Source: Planctomycetota bacterium
GTDB taxonomy: Bacteria; Planctomycetota; PLA2; JAEUHO01
NCBI GenBank assembly: GCA_020631815.1
Contig: JACKGW010000021.1
Location: forward strand, 1-16,989
Reading direction: 5' to 3'
DNA: 16,989 bases
The notes under the pieces are model-generated. The model saw only the letters and a program-made list of their open reading frames with translations. It did not search any database and was not told the origin of the DNA. Position 1 is the first letter of the stretch; the number at the start of each line of letters is the position of its first letter. The translations under genes and the position numbers were made by a program. Of this stretch, positions 1 to 6,728 are shown piece after piece.

Positions 1-149
1 GCATCACGCTGTTCCCGCGCCTCCTGCTGGTGTTCCCCGTGATCCACCTGGGCCTGGGCTGGGGGTACCTGAAGGGCTGGCTCACGCGCCCGCCGCGTGC
101 CGTAGACGCGACGGCCCCCCAAGCGCCGCCGGAGGCGGCCACGTCATGA
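1..149 (+). CDS. C-terminal end of a membrane protein, possibly a GT2 glycosyltransferase (5' truncated)
   Basis: The frame starting at base 3 is open from the left edge to a TGA at 147-149 and encodes a 48-residue tail. The tail begins ITLFPRLLLVFPVIHLGLGW, a hydrophobic stretch that could cross the membrane, then GYLKGWL and a short Pro/Ala-rich cytoplasmic-looking end. Hydrophobic C-termini of the form 'FPxxHxxxGxGxLxG' are familiar from ExoA-like family 2 glycosyltransferases in exopolysaccharide clusters, and the following genes fit that context. The stop overlaps the next start in ATGA (146-149), so it is very likely the preceding gene of the same operon. The catalytic domain lies outside the window, so the family call is inference; the reading frame itself is well supported by the overlap. 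Confidence 0.55.
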   Translation, partial: ITLFPRLLLVFPVIHLGLGWGYLKGWLTRPPRAVDATAPQAPPEAATS

Positions 150-1540
150 AGCCGCCGCCGGGCCCCGACCTGCTGTCGCGCTTCCACGCCGCCGTGCCGC
201 AGCGCTTCCTGCGCTGGTGGCGCGGTGATCTGCAGGGCAAGGCCTCGGTCATCCGTTCCTACCGCGAGCAGCTACTGGCCTCGCCCGGCGAGGCCCGTGC
301 CCGGCAGCGCGGGGCGCTTCGCACGTTCCTCGTGCGCGCGCAGGCCGAGACGCGCCTGCACGCCGAGCGCATGAAGGCCGCCGGCGTGGACCCCAAAGCC
401 GACGACCCCTACGAGGTGCTGAAGGCCTTGCCGTCGCTCGACCGCGAGACGCTCGTGGCGCGCCTCGACGACGCCGTGTCCACGGCGCATGACCGATCGA
501 CCTTCCACACCGTCCGCACGGGCGGCACCACCGGCGAGCCCGCGCCCTTCTTCCTGACGCGGGAGGACGCCGCCGCGAAGAACGACCTCGCCGAGGCCAT
601 GCGCAACCTGATGGGCTGGTGGCCCGGGCAGCGCGCGGCCTACGTCTGGTCGGCCGAGCGCGACATGCCGGGCCATCACGGCTCGTGGCTGCATCGCACG
701 AAGGCCGCGCTCGTCGGCCGCTTCCTCGAGCGCCGCCTCTACTTGCCGGGCACGGGGCTCGACGACGCGCGCATGGACAGCCACCTGGACGCGCTCCGCC
801 GCTTCCGCCCGGCCTGGGTGCAGGCCTACGCCGGTCCCATGGACGTCCTGGCCCGCCATGCCCTCGCGCGCGGACGTGCGTGCCCCATCCCCCACGTCAC
901 GATGACGGCCGAGCCGAGCACGCCCGACCAACGCCGTCGCATCGCGGAGGCCTTCGGCGCCGACGTCACGATGTGGTACGGAAGCCGTGAGACCGCCTGG
1001 ATCGCCGCCGAGTGCAGCCAGGAGAAGCGTCTGCACGTCAACCACGTCCAGCACGTGCTCGAGGTGGACGCCGACGGCCGCCTGCTGGTGACGGACCTGT
1101 TGAGCGGCGCCATGCCGCTCGTGCGCTACGCGATCGGCGACTGCGCCGTGCTCGGCGACACGCCCTGCCCCTGCGGCGACCCGCGGCCCGTCATCCAGAG
1201 CCTCGAAGGCCGCCTGCAAGACGTTCTGCTGCTGCCCTCCGGCATGCGTATCCCCGGCGTGATCCTGACCCGCCGCGGCCTCTCGCAGGTGGCCCCCGGC
1301 ATCTTCGAGACGCAGTACATCCAGGACGCGCCGGATCGCCTGGACGTCTACTACGTGCCCGCTCCCCACTTCCGCCCCGAGCACGCCACGGCCCTGCTGG
1401 CCGACATCAAGGGCCTCACGCGAGGCGAGCTCGAGATCGTCGGCCACGAAGCGACGGCGCTCCGGCGCGAGCCCAACGGCAAAATCCGCTACGCCATCTG
1501 CAACGTGCAGCATGCCGACGTGCTCGGGGGCGACCGATGA
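146..1540 (+). CDS. CapK/PaaK-like adenylate-forming enzyme (phenylacetate-CoA ligase family)
   Basis: A 464-residue protein with the hallmarks of the phenylacetate-CoA ligase / CapK branch of ANL enzymes. It has the P-loop-like RTGGTTGEP at residues 124-132, the adenylate-binding YGSRE at 278-282, RYAIGD at 327-332, GRLQD at 355-359 and a late NGKIR (444-448) where the family's catalytic lysine sits. Family members activate a carboxylic acid as an acyl-adenylate. Paralogues called CapK recur in capsule and exopolysaccharide clusters, where their substrate is mostly unknown. A CPCG motif at 341-344 resembles the cysteine-containing segment seen in many PaaK-like proteins. The start ATG overlaps the previous stop (ATGA, 146-149) and the stop overlaps the next start (ATGA, 1537-1540), indicating translational coupling. 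I infer a role in adding or activating an acyl or amino-acyl decoration; the substrate cannot be read from the sequence. Confidence 0.85.
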   Translation: MKPPPGPDLLSRFHAAVPQRFLRWWRGDLQGKASVIRSYREQLLASPGEARARQRGALRTFLVRAQAETRLHAERMKAAGVDPKADDPYEVLKALPSLDRETLVARLDDAVSTAHDRSTFHTVRTGGTTGEPAPFFLTREDAAAKNDLAEAMRNLMGWWPGQRAAYVWSAERDMPGHHGSWLHRTKAALVGRFLERRLYLPGTGLDDARMDSHLDALRRFRPAWVQAYAGPMDVLARHALARGRACPIPHVTMTAEPSTPDQRRRIAEAFGADVTMWYGSRETAWIAAECSQEKRLHVNHVQHVLEVDADGRLLVTDLLSGAMPLVRYAIGDCAVLGDTPCPCGDPRPVIQSLEGRLQDVLLLPSGMRIPGVILTRRGLSQVAPGIFETQYIQDAPDRLDVYYVPAPHFRPEHATALLADIKGLTRGELEIVGHEATALRREPNGKIRYAICNVQHADVLGGDR

Positions 1541-2781
1541 GCTCGGCGCGCCCGCGCATCCTCGTGATCGACGAAGCCCTGCCCTGGCCCGCGGACTCGG
1601 GCAAGCGCATCCGCACGTCGGCCTTGCTCACGCGCCTGGCCTCCGACTTCGACATCACGCTCGCCTACCACGACGAGGGCAACACGCCGGCCGAGGGCAT
1701 CGAGGCCGCGCGCGCGGCGGGCTTGAAGCTGCTGCCCGTGAAGCGCCGTCCGCTGGTGAAGAAGGGGCTGCGCTTCGCCTGGGACCTCGCGCGCAACGTC
1801 GTACACCGCGCGCCGTACATGGTGATGGGCCACCGCACGCAGCCCATGCGTGCGGCCATCGCGCAGGCGCTCGCTTCGGCCGAGCCCCCGGACCTCGTCC
1901 ACGTGGAGTGGACGCCGCTGGTCGCCAACGTGCCCGCGGATGCGCGCGTGCCCGTCGCCATCTCCGCCCACAACGTCGAGGCCGACATCTGGCGCCGCTA
2001 CCGCGAGAACGAGAAGCGCTTCCTGCACCGCGCCTACATCGGCCTGCAGCACAAGAAGGTCGCCCGCTTCGAGCGCGAAGCCCTGGGCGCCGCCGACGTG
2101 GTCACGGCCGTCAGCGAACACGACGGGCGCCGCATCGGCTCGTGGAGCGGCCAGCCGCACGTCGAGGTGGTGCCCAACGGCGTGGACGCCACGTGGTTTG
2201 CCCCGTGTCCCGATGTCCCGGTCCAACCCGAGGAAGTGGTGTTCGTCGGTGCGCTGGACTGGCGGCCCAACCAAGACGGCATGGAGTGGTTCCTGGCCGA
2301 CGTGTTGCCGCGCGTGCGCCTGGAGCGCCCCGACGTGCGCCTCACCATCGTGGGTCGCGCCCCGCCCGAGGCTCTGGCCGCGCGCTGGCAGCGGCTTCCC
2401 GGCGTCGAGGTGCACGGCAGCGTGCCCGACGTCCGTCCCTTCATGGCCCGCGGCGCCGCCTTCGTGGTGCCGCTGCGCATCGGCGGTGGCTCGCGCCTGA
2501 AGATCTGCGAGGCACTCTCCATGGGCCGGCCCGTGGTGAGCACCTCGGTCGGTGCAGAGGGCTTGGAGCTGGGCGACGGCCTGCTGCGCGCCGACACGGC
2601 AGCCGACTTCGCGACGGCCGTGCTGGGCGTGCTCGCCGACCCGGATGCAGCGACGACCATGGCCGCGCGCGGGCAGGCGCGCGTTCTCACCAGCTACGAG
2701 TGGGACGTGATCGCGCCGCACCAAGCGCGCGCCTGGCGCGAAGCCATCCAGCGCGGCCCGCAGCGAGCGCGCGCCTCGTGA
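1537..2781 (+). CDS. GT4-family (group 1) glycosyltransferase
   Basis: A 414-residue GT-B fold glycosyltransferase. The N-terminal half starts ILVIDEALPWPADSGKRIRT (residues 8-27), a glycine/arginine acceptor-side loop like that of PEP-CTERM/exosortase-associated sugar transferases, and has SAHNVE at 143-148. The C-terminal nucleotide-sugar half has VVPNGVD (211-217), VFVGALDWRPN (235-245), TIVGRAP (270-276) and the donor-binding stretch IGGGSRLKICEALSMGRP (315-332) with the E-x7-E-like glutamates E325 and E341. It should transfer a sugar from a nucleotide-sugar donor to a lipid-linked glycan at the cytoplasmic membrane. The start at 1537 is chosen because it overlaps the upstream stop (ATGA) and begins the conserved domain; the frame is open further upstream but only as an overlap with the CapK-like gene. 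The end overlaps the deacetylase start in GTGA. Donor sugar and linkage are not predictable. Confidence 0.88.
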   Translation: MSSARPRILVIDEALPWPADSGKRIRTSALLTRLASDFDITLAYHDEGNTPAEGIEAARAAGLKLLPVKRRPLVKKGLRFAWDLARNVVHRAPYMVMGHRTQPMRAAIAQALASAEPPDLVHVEWTPLVANVPADARVPVAISAHNVEADIWRRYRENEKRFLHRAYIGLQHKKVARFEREALGAADVVTAVSEHDGRRIGSWSGQPHVEVVPNGVDATWFAPCPDVPVQPEEVVFVGALDWRPNQDGMEWFLADVLPRVRLERPDVRLTIVGRAPPEALAARWQRLPGVEVHGSVPDVRPFMARGAAFVVPLRIGGGSRLKICEALSMGRPVVSTSVGAEGLELGDGLLRADTAADFATAVLGVLADPDAATTMAARGQARVLTSYEWDVIAPHQARAWREAIQRGPQRARAS

Positions 2782-3758
2782 GCCCCCTCGTGGACCGCGT
2801 GGCCTTGGGGCTGGGTGCCGAGCGCCTGCTGCGCGGCAAGCGCCGCCACGCGCTGGCGATCGTCATGTACCACGGTGTCGTGGAGGCGGCGCTCGAGCCC
2901 TTCTGCTGGCACCAGCTGCCGGTCGCGGCGTTCGACCAGCAGATCGCGTGGCTCGCGCAGCACCGCACGGTGCTGCCGCTTGCGGAGGCCCTGTCCCGCT
3001 TGGCGGAGGGCACGCTGCCCGAGGACGCCGCAGCCGTCACGTTCGATGACGGCTACCGCAACAACCTCACGCGCGCGCTGCCAATCCTCGCGCGCCACGG
3101 CGTGCCAGCCACCGTGTTCGTGGTGACCGGACGCCGGGGCCACGACACGCGCCTGTGGCCCGATCGCCTCTGGAAGGCCGTGCGCGACGCCCGCGCGAAG
3201 ACGCTGGACACGTCGACGCTGGGCCTGGGGACGCTGGACCTGGGCGACGTGCAGGCCCGCGGCGCGGCCTACGGCCGCGTGGTGCATGCCGTGAAGGAGG
3301 TCGACGTCTCCCGCTGGGACGAGCTGCTCGACGACCTCGTCACGCGACTCGAGCCGGATCCGAGCGCGCCGCCCGACGCGGACTTCGAGCTGCTCGACGA
3401 CAGCGAGCTGGCCACGCTGGACGCCCATCCCCTGATCGACCTGGGCCCGCACAGCGTCACGCACCCGATCCTCTCGCGCTGCTCGAACGAGCAAGTGGCC
3501 CACGAGGTCGCGGCGTCGTGCGCCGAACTCGCGGCCCGCCACGACACCCCGCCGCCCGTGTTCGCCTACCCCAACGGCCGCACGCAGGACTTCGACGAGC
3601 GCGCTCGCCACGCGGTGCAGCTGGCCGGCGTGCGCTTCGCCCTCTCCACCGAGCACGGCCTCGCGCGCCGCGACAGCGACCCCCTCGCCCTCCCGCGCAT
3701 CTCCGTCGGCGCCGACCTGCCCTTCTCCCGCTTCCGCCTCCTGCTGGCGGGGGCGTGA
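2778..3758 (+). CDS. Polysaccharide deacetylase, NodB-homology (CE4) family
   Basis: A 326-residue protein starting at GTG 2778, which overlaps the glycosyltransferase stop (GTGA). It carries the CE4 motifs in order: AIVMYHGV near the N-terminus (residues 27-34), motif 1 TFDDGY (88-93) with the catalytic-base and metal aspartates, motif 2 HSVTHP (225-230) with the two metal-binding histidines, and motif 3 FAYPNGR (262-268). About 100 residues separate motif 1 from motif 2, longer than in minimal NodB domains and largely helical and acidic. CE4 enzymes use a divalent metal to remove N- or O-acetyl groups from glycans. No signal peptide is evident, so action on a lipid-linked precursor in the cytoplasm is as plausible as action on exported polymer. 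Fourth member of the coupled operon. Confidence 0.9.
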   Translation: MSPLVDRVALGLGAERLLRGKRRHALAIVMYHGVVEAALEPFCWHQLPVAAFDQQIAWLAQHRTVLPLAEALSRLAEGTLPEDAAAVTFDDGYRNNLTRALPILARHGVPATVFVVTGRRGHDTRLWPDRLWKAVRDARAKTLDTSTLGLGTLDLGDVQARGAAYGRVVHAVKEVDVSRWDELLDDLVTRLEPDPSAPPDADFELLDDSELATLDAHPLIDLGPHSVTHPILSRCSNEQVAHEVAASCAELAARHDTPPPVFAYPNGRTQDFDERARHAVQLAGVRFALSTEHGLARRDSDPLALPRISVGADLPFSRFRLLLAGA

Positions 3759-3760
3759 CG

Positions 3761-3784
3761 CCGCTGGTCCCCGCGCACCGGCGG
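3761..3784 (+). terminator. Possible weak hairpin after the deacetylase gene
   Basis: CCGCTGGT (3761-3768) can pair with ACCGGCGG (3777-3784) around an 8-base loop, with one G-U pair. It lies two bases after the deacetylase stop and could end the four-gene operon, but no T-rich tract follows. Folding software would be needed to judge stability. Confidence 0.25.
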
Positions 3785-3853
3785 GCAACCGACGTGGCTC
3801 CCTCGACTGCCACGCACTCAGCGCACCTCACCTCGGGATCGGAGTGACCGGGG

Positions 3854-3859
3854 TACGCT
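3854..3859 (+). promoter_or_regulatory. Candidate -10 element of a leaderless promoter for the methyltransferase gene
   Basis: TACGCT matches TANNNT and ends six bases before the GTG start at 3866, so transcription would begin at or next to the start codon. There is no Shine-Dalgarno immediately upstream, and no convincing -35 hexamer is visible. The same geometry occurs at 11255-11267. Confidence 0.35.
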
Positions 3860-3865
3860 AGCCTT

Positions 3866-4513
3866 GTGGATGGTGGCAGCACCGAGTTCGGCAGCGAGTA
3901 CGCCTACCGCAGCGGCGGGGCGACCCATGCGCACGCCTATCTTGTGAAGCCCGTACTCGACATGCTCGCGCGCCATGCGCCACCGGGCACCAGGGCAGCC
4001 TTCGACCTGGGCTGTGGGAATGGCAGTTTCGCGCGCGCGCTGCTGGACGCGAACTGGGACGTCACGGGCGTGGACCCGAGCAGGTCGGGGATCGAGATGG
4101 CTCGGCTCCACGCGCCATCGGCGCGATTCGAGGTCGCGTCGGCCTACGACGATCTCGCCGATAGGTTCGGCACGTATCCCGTTGTCACGTGCCTCGAGGT
4201 CATCGAGCACCTGTACGATCCGCGATCCGCGCTACAGACCCTGAACACGCTCCTCCGCCCAGGCGGGGTAGCCGTCATCAGCACGCCGTATCACGGGTAC
4301 CTGAAGAACGTGGTGCTCGCCGTAACAGGGAAACTCGACGACCACTTCACAGCGCTCTGGGATCATGGCCACATCAAGTTCTTCTCGATCCGCACGCTTT
4401 CGCGCCTCATGGAGCAGGTGGGTCTGATAGCGATCGAGTGGAAACGTGTGGGCAGGATCCCTGCCCTCGCCAAGTCGATGATCGTCGCCGTCAAGCGCTC
4501 TGCCGACTCCTGA
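3866..4513 (+). CDS. Class I SAM-dependent methyltransferase
   Basis: A 215-residue Rossmann-fold methyltransferase. Motif I is DLGCGNG (residues 47-53), followed by DVTGVDPS (65-72) with the acidic residue that binds the adenosyl ribose, CLEVIEHLYDP (109-119) as the post-II motif, and LLRPGGVAVISTPYHG (129-144). This pattern is typical of UbiG/Methyltransf_23-like enzymes found in glycan clusters, where they methylate sugars or lipid-linked intermediates. The start is GTG at 3866: the only in-frame stop just upstream is TGA at 3845 and there is no ATG or other GTG between. No ribosome-binding site is visible, and a TANNNT box lies six bases upstream. Base composition is visibly less GC-rich than the flanking genes, and it is separated from the operon before it by 107 bases, so it may have been acquired separately. 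Confidence 0.87.
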   Translation: MDGGSTEFGSEYAYRSGGATHAHAYLVKPVLDMLARHAPPGTRAAFDLGCGNGSFARALLDANWDVTGVDPSRSGIEMARLHAPSARFEVASAYDDLADRFGTYPVVTCLEVIEHLYDPRSALQTLNTLLRPGGVAVISTPYHGYLKNVVLAVTGKLDDHFTALWDHGHIKFFSIRTLSRLMEQVGLIAIEWKRVGRIPALAKSMIVAVKRSADS

Positions 4514-4536
4514 CCTTCACTCCCCACGAACGACAA

Positions 4537-4565
4537 CGGCGCGCGTCGGAAGCCGACGCGCGCCG
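4537..4565. terminator. Bidirectional hairpin between convergent genes
   Basis: A perfect 13-bp inverted repeat, CGGCGCGCGTCGG (4537-4549) and CCGACGCGCGCCG (4553-4565), encloses the 3-base loop AAG. It lies between the ends of the convergent methyltransferase (+) and outer-membrane protein (-) genes. On the minus strand it is followed by a moderately T-rich run (TTGTCGTTCG); on the plus strand there is no T tract. Very likely a shared intrinsic or attenuating terminator. Confidence 0.7.
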
Positions 4566-4592
4566 AAGGATGTCCGATCGCGAACGCGACGA

Positions 4593-5618
4593 TCAGAAGT
4601 TGTAGGCGATGTTCAGGCGGAAGTACGGCGAGCGGTTCATGTCACCGCCGCGCGAGAGGTTCTCGCCGATGAAGTAGCCGATCTCCGGGCCGATCGTCCA
4701 GTTGCGGCCGACCTTCCAGTCGAAGCCGAAGCCGGCGTACAGGCCCAGGCAGCTGCCTTCCTTGTTGAAGTCGATCAGGCCGCCCAGGTTGTCCTGGCTG
4801 CTGAACTCCTCGTCGCCCGGGAACTCCGAGCGGGGCTGCGCCAGCTCGAACAGCGTGAGGCCACCCTTGGCGAACCAGCGGAAGCAGTCGTTGCACGACC
4901 CGAACTCGGCCTTGAGGCCCAGACGGATCGCCCAGTACTTGCTGGTCAGTCCCTCGCCAATGAACTCTTCCCAGAGGTCCTGGTACGAGGCGCCGATCTC
5001 CGCCGCCCACGTCACGTTGCGGCTGCGGCTGAAGCGCCAACCGAAGTTGAAGCCACCGCCGATCCCGGGGATGACCTCCGGTCCGAACTCGAAGTAGTGC
5101 GAGGGGCAGCAGCAGTCGCTCTTCGGTGCGCAGGGCGAGCCGCAGGGCTGCGCACACGGCATCGCATAGCCGGACGGAGCGCCCTGATAGGCCAGCGGCA
5201 TGCGCGGGCTGCTCTCGATGATCGGCGTTTCGATGACGACGTCTTCTTCGAGCGTGATGGGCGCGTCCTCGACGATCGGCGCATCCTCGACGACGACCGG
5301 CAACTCGTCGTCGCCCTCCCAGGCCGTATGCGTGAAGCCAGGCGGCGGCGGAGCAGGGTGGTCGTAGCTGTTCACGACCACGGCGCGAGGCCTGGGTGCG
5401 GGGGCCACAGGCGTCGGGGCCACCACCGGAGCAGGTGCGGGGGCCTGTTCGACGGCGCGCTGGTTGGGCAGCACGGGCGGCTGGCCGTAATCATCGCTCC
5501 CGGAGCCGAACACGCCGGCGCCCCGAGCGGGGGCCATCGAATCAGCAAGGCGGGGCCCTGTGCAGGCAGCCGTGGCAAGTGCGAGCACCACGACGCCGGC
5601 CACGTGAAGGCGCGGCAT
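4593..5618 (-). CDS. Putative lipid-anchored outer-membrane beta-barrel protein with Pro/acidic/Cys-rich linker
   Basis: A 341-residue predicted envelope protein, not matched to a named family. The N-terminal signal MPRLHVAGVVVLALATAACT has a lipobox-like TAAC with Cys19 as possible lipidation site. Next come a Pro/Ala-rich tether (about 57-93), an acidic stretch (about 101-138) with the repeated unit VEDAP/IVEDAP, and six cysteines at 155, 159, 163, 169, 170 and 171. Residues 173-341 alternate hydrophobic and polar residues in strand-like fashion, with many Gly/aromatic residues, and end in YNF; a terminal Phe is the usual outer-membrane assembly signal. The ATG at 5618 is preferred over an in-frame ATG 111 bases upstream because it has a strong GGAGG seven bases before it and begins the signal peptide. 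A barrel role at the outer membrane is inference; export or anchoring of the glycan is possible. Confidence 0.75.
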   Translation of the reverse strand: MPRLHVAGVVVLALATAACTGPRLADSMAPARGAGVFGSGSDDYGQPPVLPNQRAVEQAPAPAPVVAPTPVAPAPRPRAVVVNSYDHPAPPPPGFTHTAWEGDDELPVVVEDAPIVEDAPITLEEDVVIETPIIESSPRMPLAYQGAPSGYAMPCAQPCGSPCAPKSDCCCPSHYFEFGPEVIPGIGGGFNFGWRFSRSRNVTWAAEIGASYQDLWEEFIGEGLTSKYWAIRLGLKAEFGSCNDCFRWFAKGGLTLFELAQPRSEFPGDEEFSSQDNLGGLIDFNKEGSCLGLYAGFGFDWKVGRNWTIGPEIGYFIGENLSRGGDMNRSPYFRLNIAYNF

Positions 5619-5622
5619 GGAT

Positions 5623-5633
5623 CTTCCTCCCCT
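5623..5633 (-). promoter_or_regulatory. Strong Shine-Dalgarno that fixes the start of the beta-barrel protein
   Basis: On the minus strand the sequence reads AGGGGAGGAAG, with the GGAGG core (5626-5630) seven bases before the ATG at 5618. It is the strongest ribosome-binding site in the window and selects this start over the upstream in-frame ATG, suggesting a highly translated gene. Confidence 0.75.
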
Positions 5634-5677
5634 GGATTGGCGGCCCTCCCTCGGCACCGCCCCTGTCAGGTCGTGCG

Positions 5678-5683
5678 ACTGTA
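5678..5683 (-). promoter_or_regulatory. Candidate -10 box for the beta-barrel gene
   Basis: TACAGT on the minus strand fits TANNNT and lies about 60 bases before the ATG at 5618, in the 150-base gap after fcl. No clear -35 hexamer is seen, so this is tentative. Confidence 0.25.
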
Positions 5684-5717
5684 CCCTGAAGGTCGGTCGG
5701 AGAGGGAAGCCGGAAGA

Positions 5718-5754
5718 GGCCCCGTTCACGGGATCCGGGCGGGCGAACAGGGCC
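5718..5754 (-). terminator. Possible hairpin after fcl
   Basis: On the minus strand GGCCCTGTTC (5754-5745) can pair with GAACGGGGCC (5727-5718), a 10-bp stem with one G-U pair and a 17-base loop. It starts about 15 bases after the fcl stop and would separate fcl from the beta-barrel gene. There is no T tract, and the long loop weakens the case. Confidence 0.3.
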
Positions 5755-5768
5755 CAAACACGTCCCAG

Positions 5769-6728
5769 CTACGGAGAACGGGCCCATGGGTCCCGCGCCG
5801 CGCGGTACCAAGCGATGGTCGTGCGCAGGCCCTCCTCGAGGGAGGTCGCAGCCCGCCAGCCCAGGCGGTCGGCAGCGCGGCGTGTGTCCAGGGAACGCCT
5901 CGGCTGCCCATCGGGCTTGGTGGGGTCCCAGGCGATGCGGCCCTCGAAACCCACGAGACGCCGGATGGTCTCGGCCAAGTCACGGATCGTCGTCTCGGCA
6001 CCCGTCCCGAGGTTGATCGGCTCAGGGCCGTTGCACGCGGCCGCCGCCAGCACGATCGCCTCGGCGCAGTCCTCCACGTAGAGGAACTCGCGCGACGCGC
6101 TGCCCGTGCCCCAGGCCGGGACCTCGTCGGCGCCCGCGTCATGCGCCTCGACGAACTTGCGGATGAGCGCCGGGATCACGTGGCTCGTCTGCAGGTCGAA
6201 GTCGTCTTCGGGCCCGTAGAGGTTGGCGGGGAGCAGGTACGCACCGCCCACCCCGAACTCGTCCCGGTAGGCCTGGAGTCCCGTAGCGAGCGCGCGCTTG
6301 GCGACGCCGTAGGGAGCGTTCGTCTCCTCGGGGAAGCCGCTCCAGAGGTCGTCCTCCCGGAACGGGACCTCCGTGAACTTGGGGTACGCGCACACGGTTC
6401 CCACGATCACCACGCGCTTCGCGCCACCGACGCGGGCAGCCTCCAGCACGTTCACGCCCATCAGCGTGTTGTCGCGCCAGAAGGTGCCCGGATGGACCTG
6501 GTTGGCCCCGATGCCACCGACGCGCGCGGCGAGGTGCACGACCACGTCGGGGCCCTCGCGCTGGGCGAAGTCGTTCACCGCGGCCGGGTCGCGCAGCTCG
6601 AGCTCGGCATGAGGCGGGGCCAGCACCTCGGCCCCCACAGCCTCCAGACGCTCCACGACGCGCCGGCCCAGGAAGCCGTGGCCCCCCGTGACCCAGACGC
6701 GCTGCCCGCCGAGATCGGCCGTGCTCAT
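5769..6728 (-). CDS. fcl: GDP-L-fucose synthase (GDP-4-keto-6-deoxymannose epimerase/reductase)
   Basis: A 319-residue extended short-chain dehydrogenase that converts GDP-4-keto-6-deoxy-D-mannose to GDP-L-fucose with NADPH. Visible are the nucleotide loop GGHGFLG (residues 15-21), HLAARVGGI (65-73), the family block GTVCAYPKFTEVPF (110-123), Y140 and K144 of the YxxxK pair, NLYGPEDDF (169-177), SHVIPAL (182-188) with the expected catalytic histidine H183, and WGTGSASREFLYVED (206-220). The residue equivalent to the catalytic Ser in E. coli Fcl is Thr111, with Cys113 retained; this GTVC form occurs in a recognised subgroup of the family. The ATG at 6728 overlaps the gmd stop (ATGA), and length and domain start agree. 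The open frame continues upstream inside gmd but that part is a shadow. It acts in the cytoplasm directly after Gmd. Confidence 0.95.
   Translation of the reverse strand: MSTADLGGQRVWVTGGHGFLGRRVVERLEAVGAEVLAPPHAELELRDPAAVNDFAQREGPDVVVHLAARVGGIGANQVHPGTFWRDNTLMGVNVLEAARVGGAKRVVIVGTVCAYPKFTEVPFREDDLWSGFPEETNAPYGVAKRALATGLQAYRDEFGVGGAYLLPANLYGPEDDFDLQTSHVIPALIRKFVEAHDAGADEVPAWGTGSASREFLYVEDCAEAIVLAAAACNGPEPINLGTGAETTIRDLAETIRRLVGFEGRIAWDPTKPDGQPRRSLDTRRAADRLGWRAATSLEEGLRTTIAWYRAARDPWARSP

Noticed and set aside
1489..2724. Minus-strand open frame opposite the GT4 gene
   Set aside because: Low-complexity His/Gly/Ala/Arg composition without motifs; shadow of the real glycosyltransferase gene.
5619..5729. 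N-terminal extension of the barrel protein to an upstream in-frame ATG
   Set aside because: The extension has no signal-like sequence and would bury the signal peptide; a strong GGAGG precedes the ATG at 5618.
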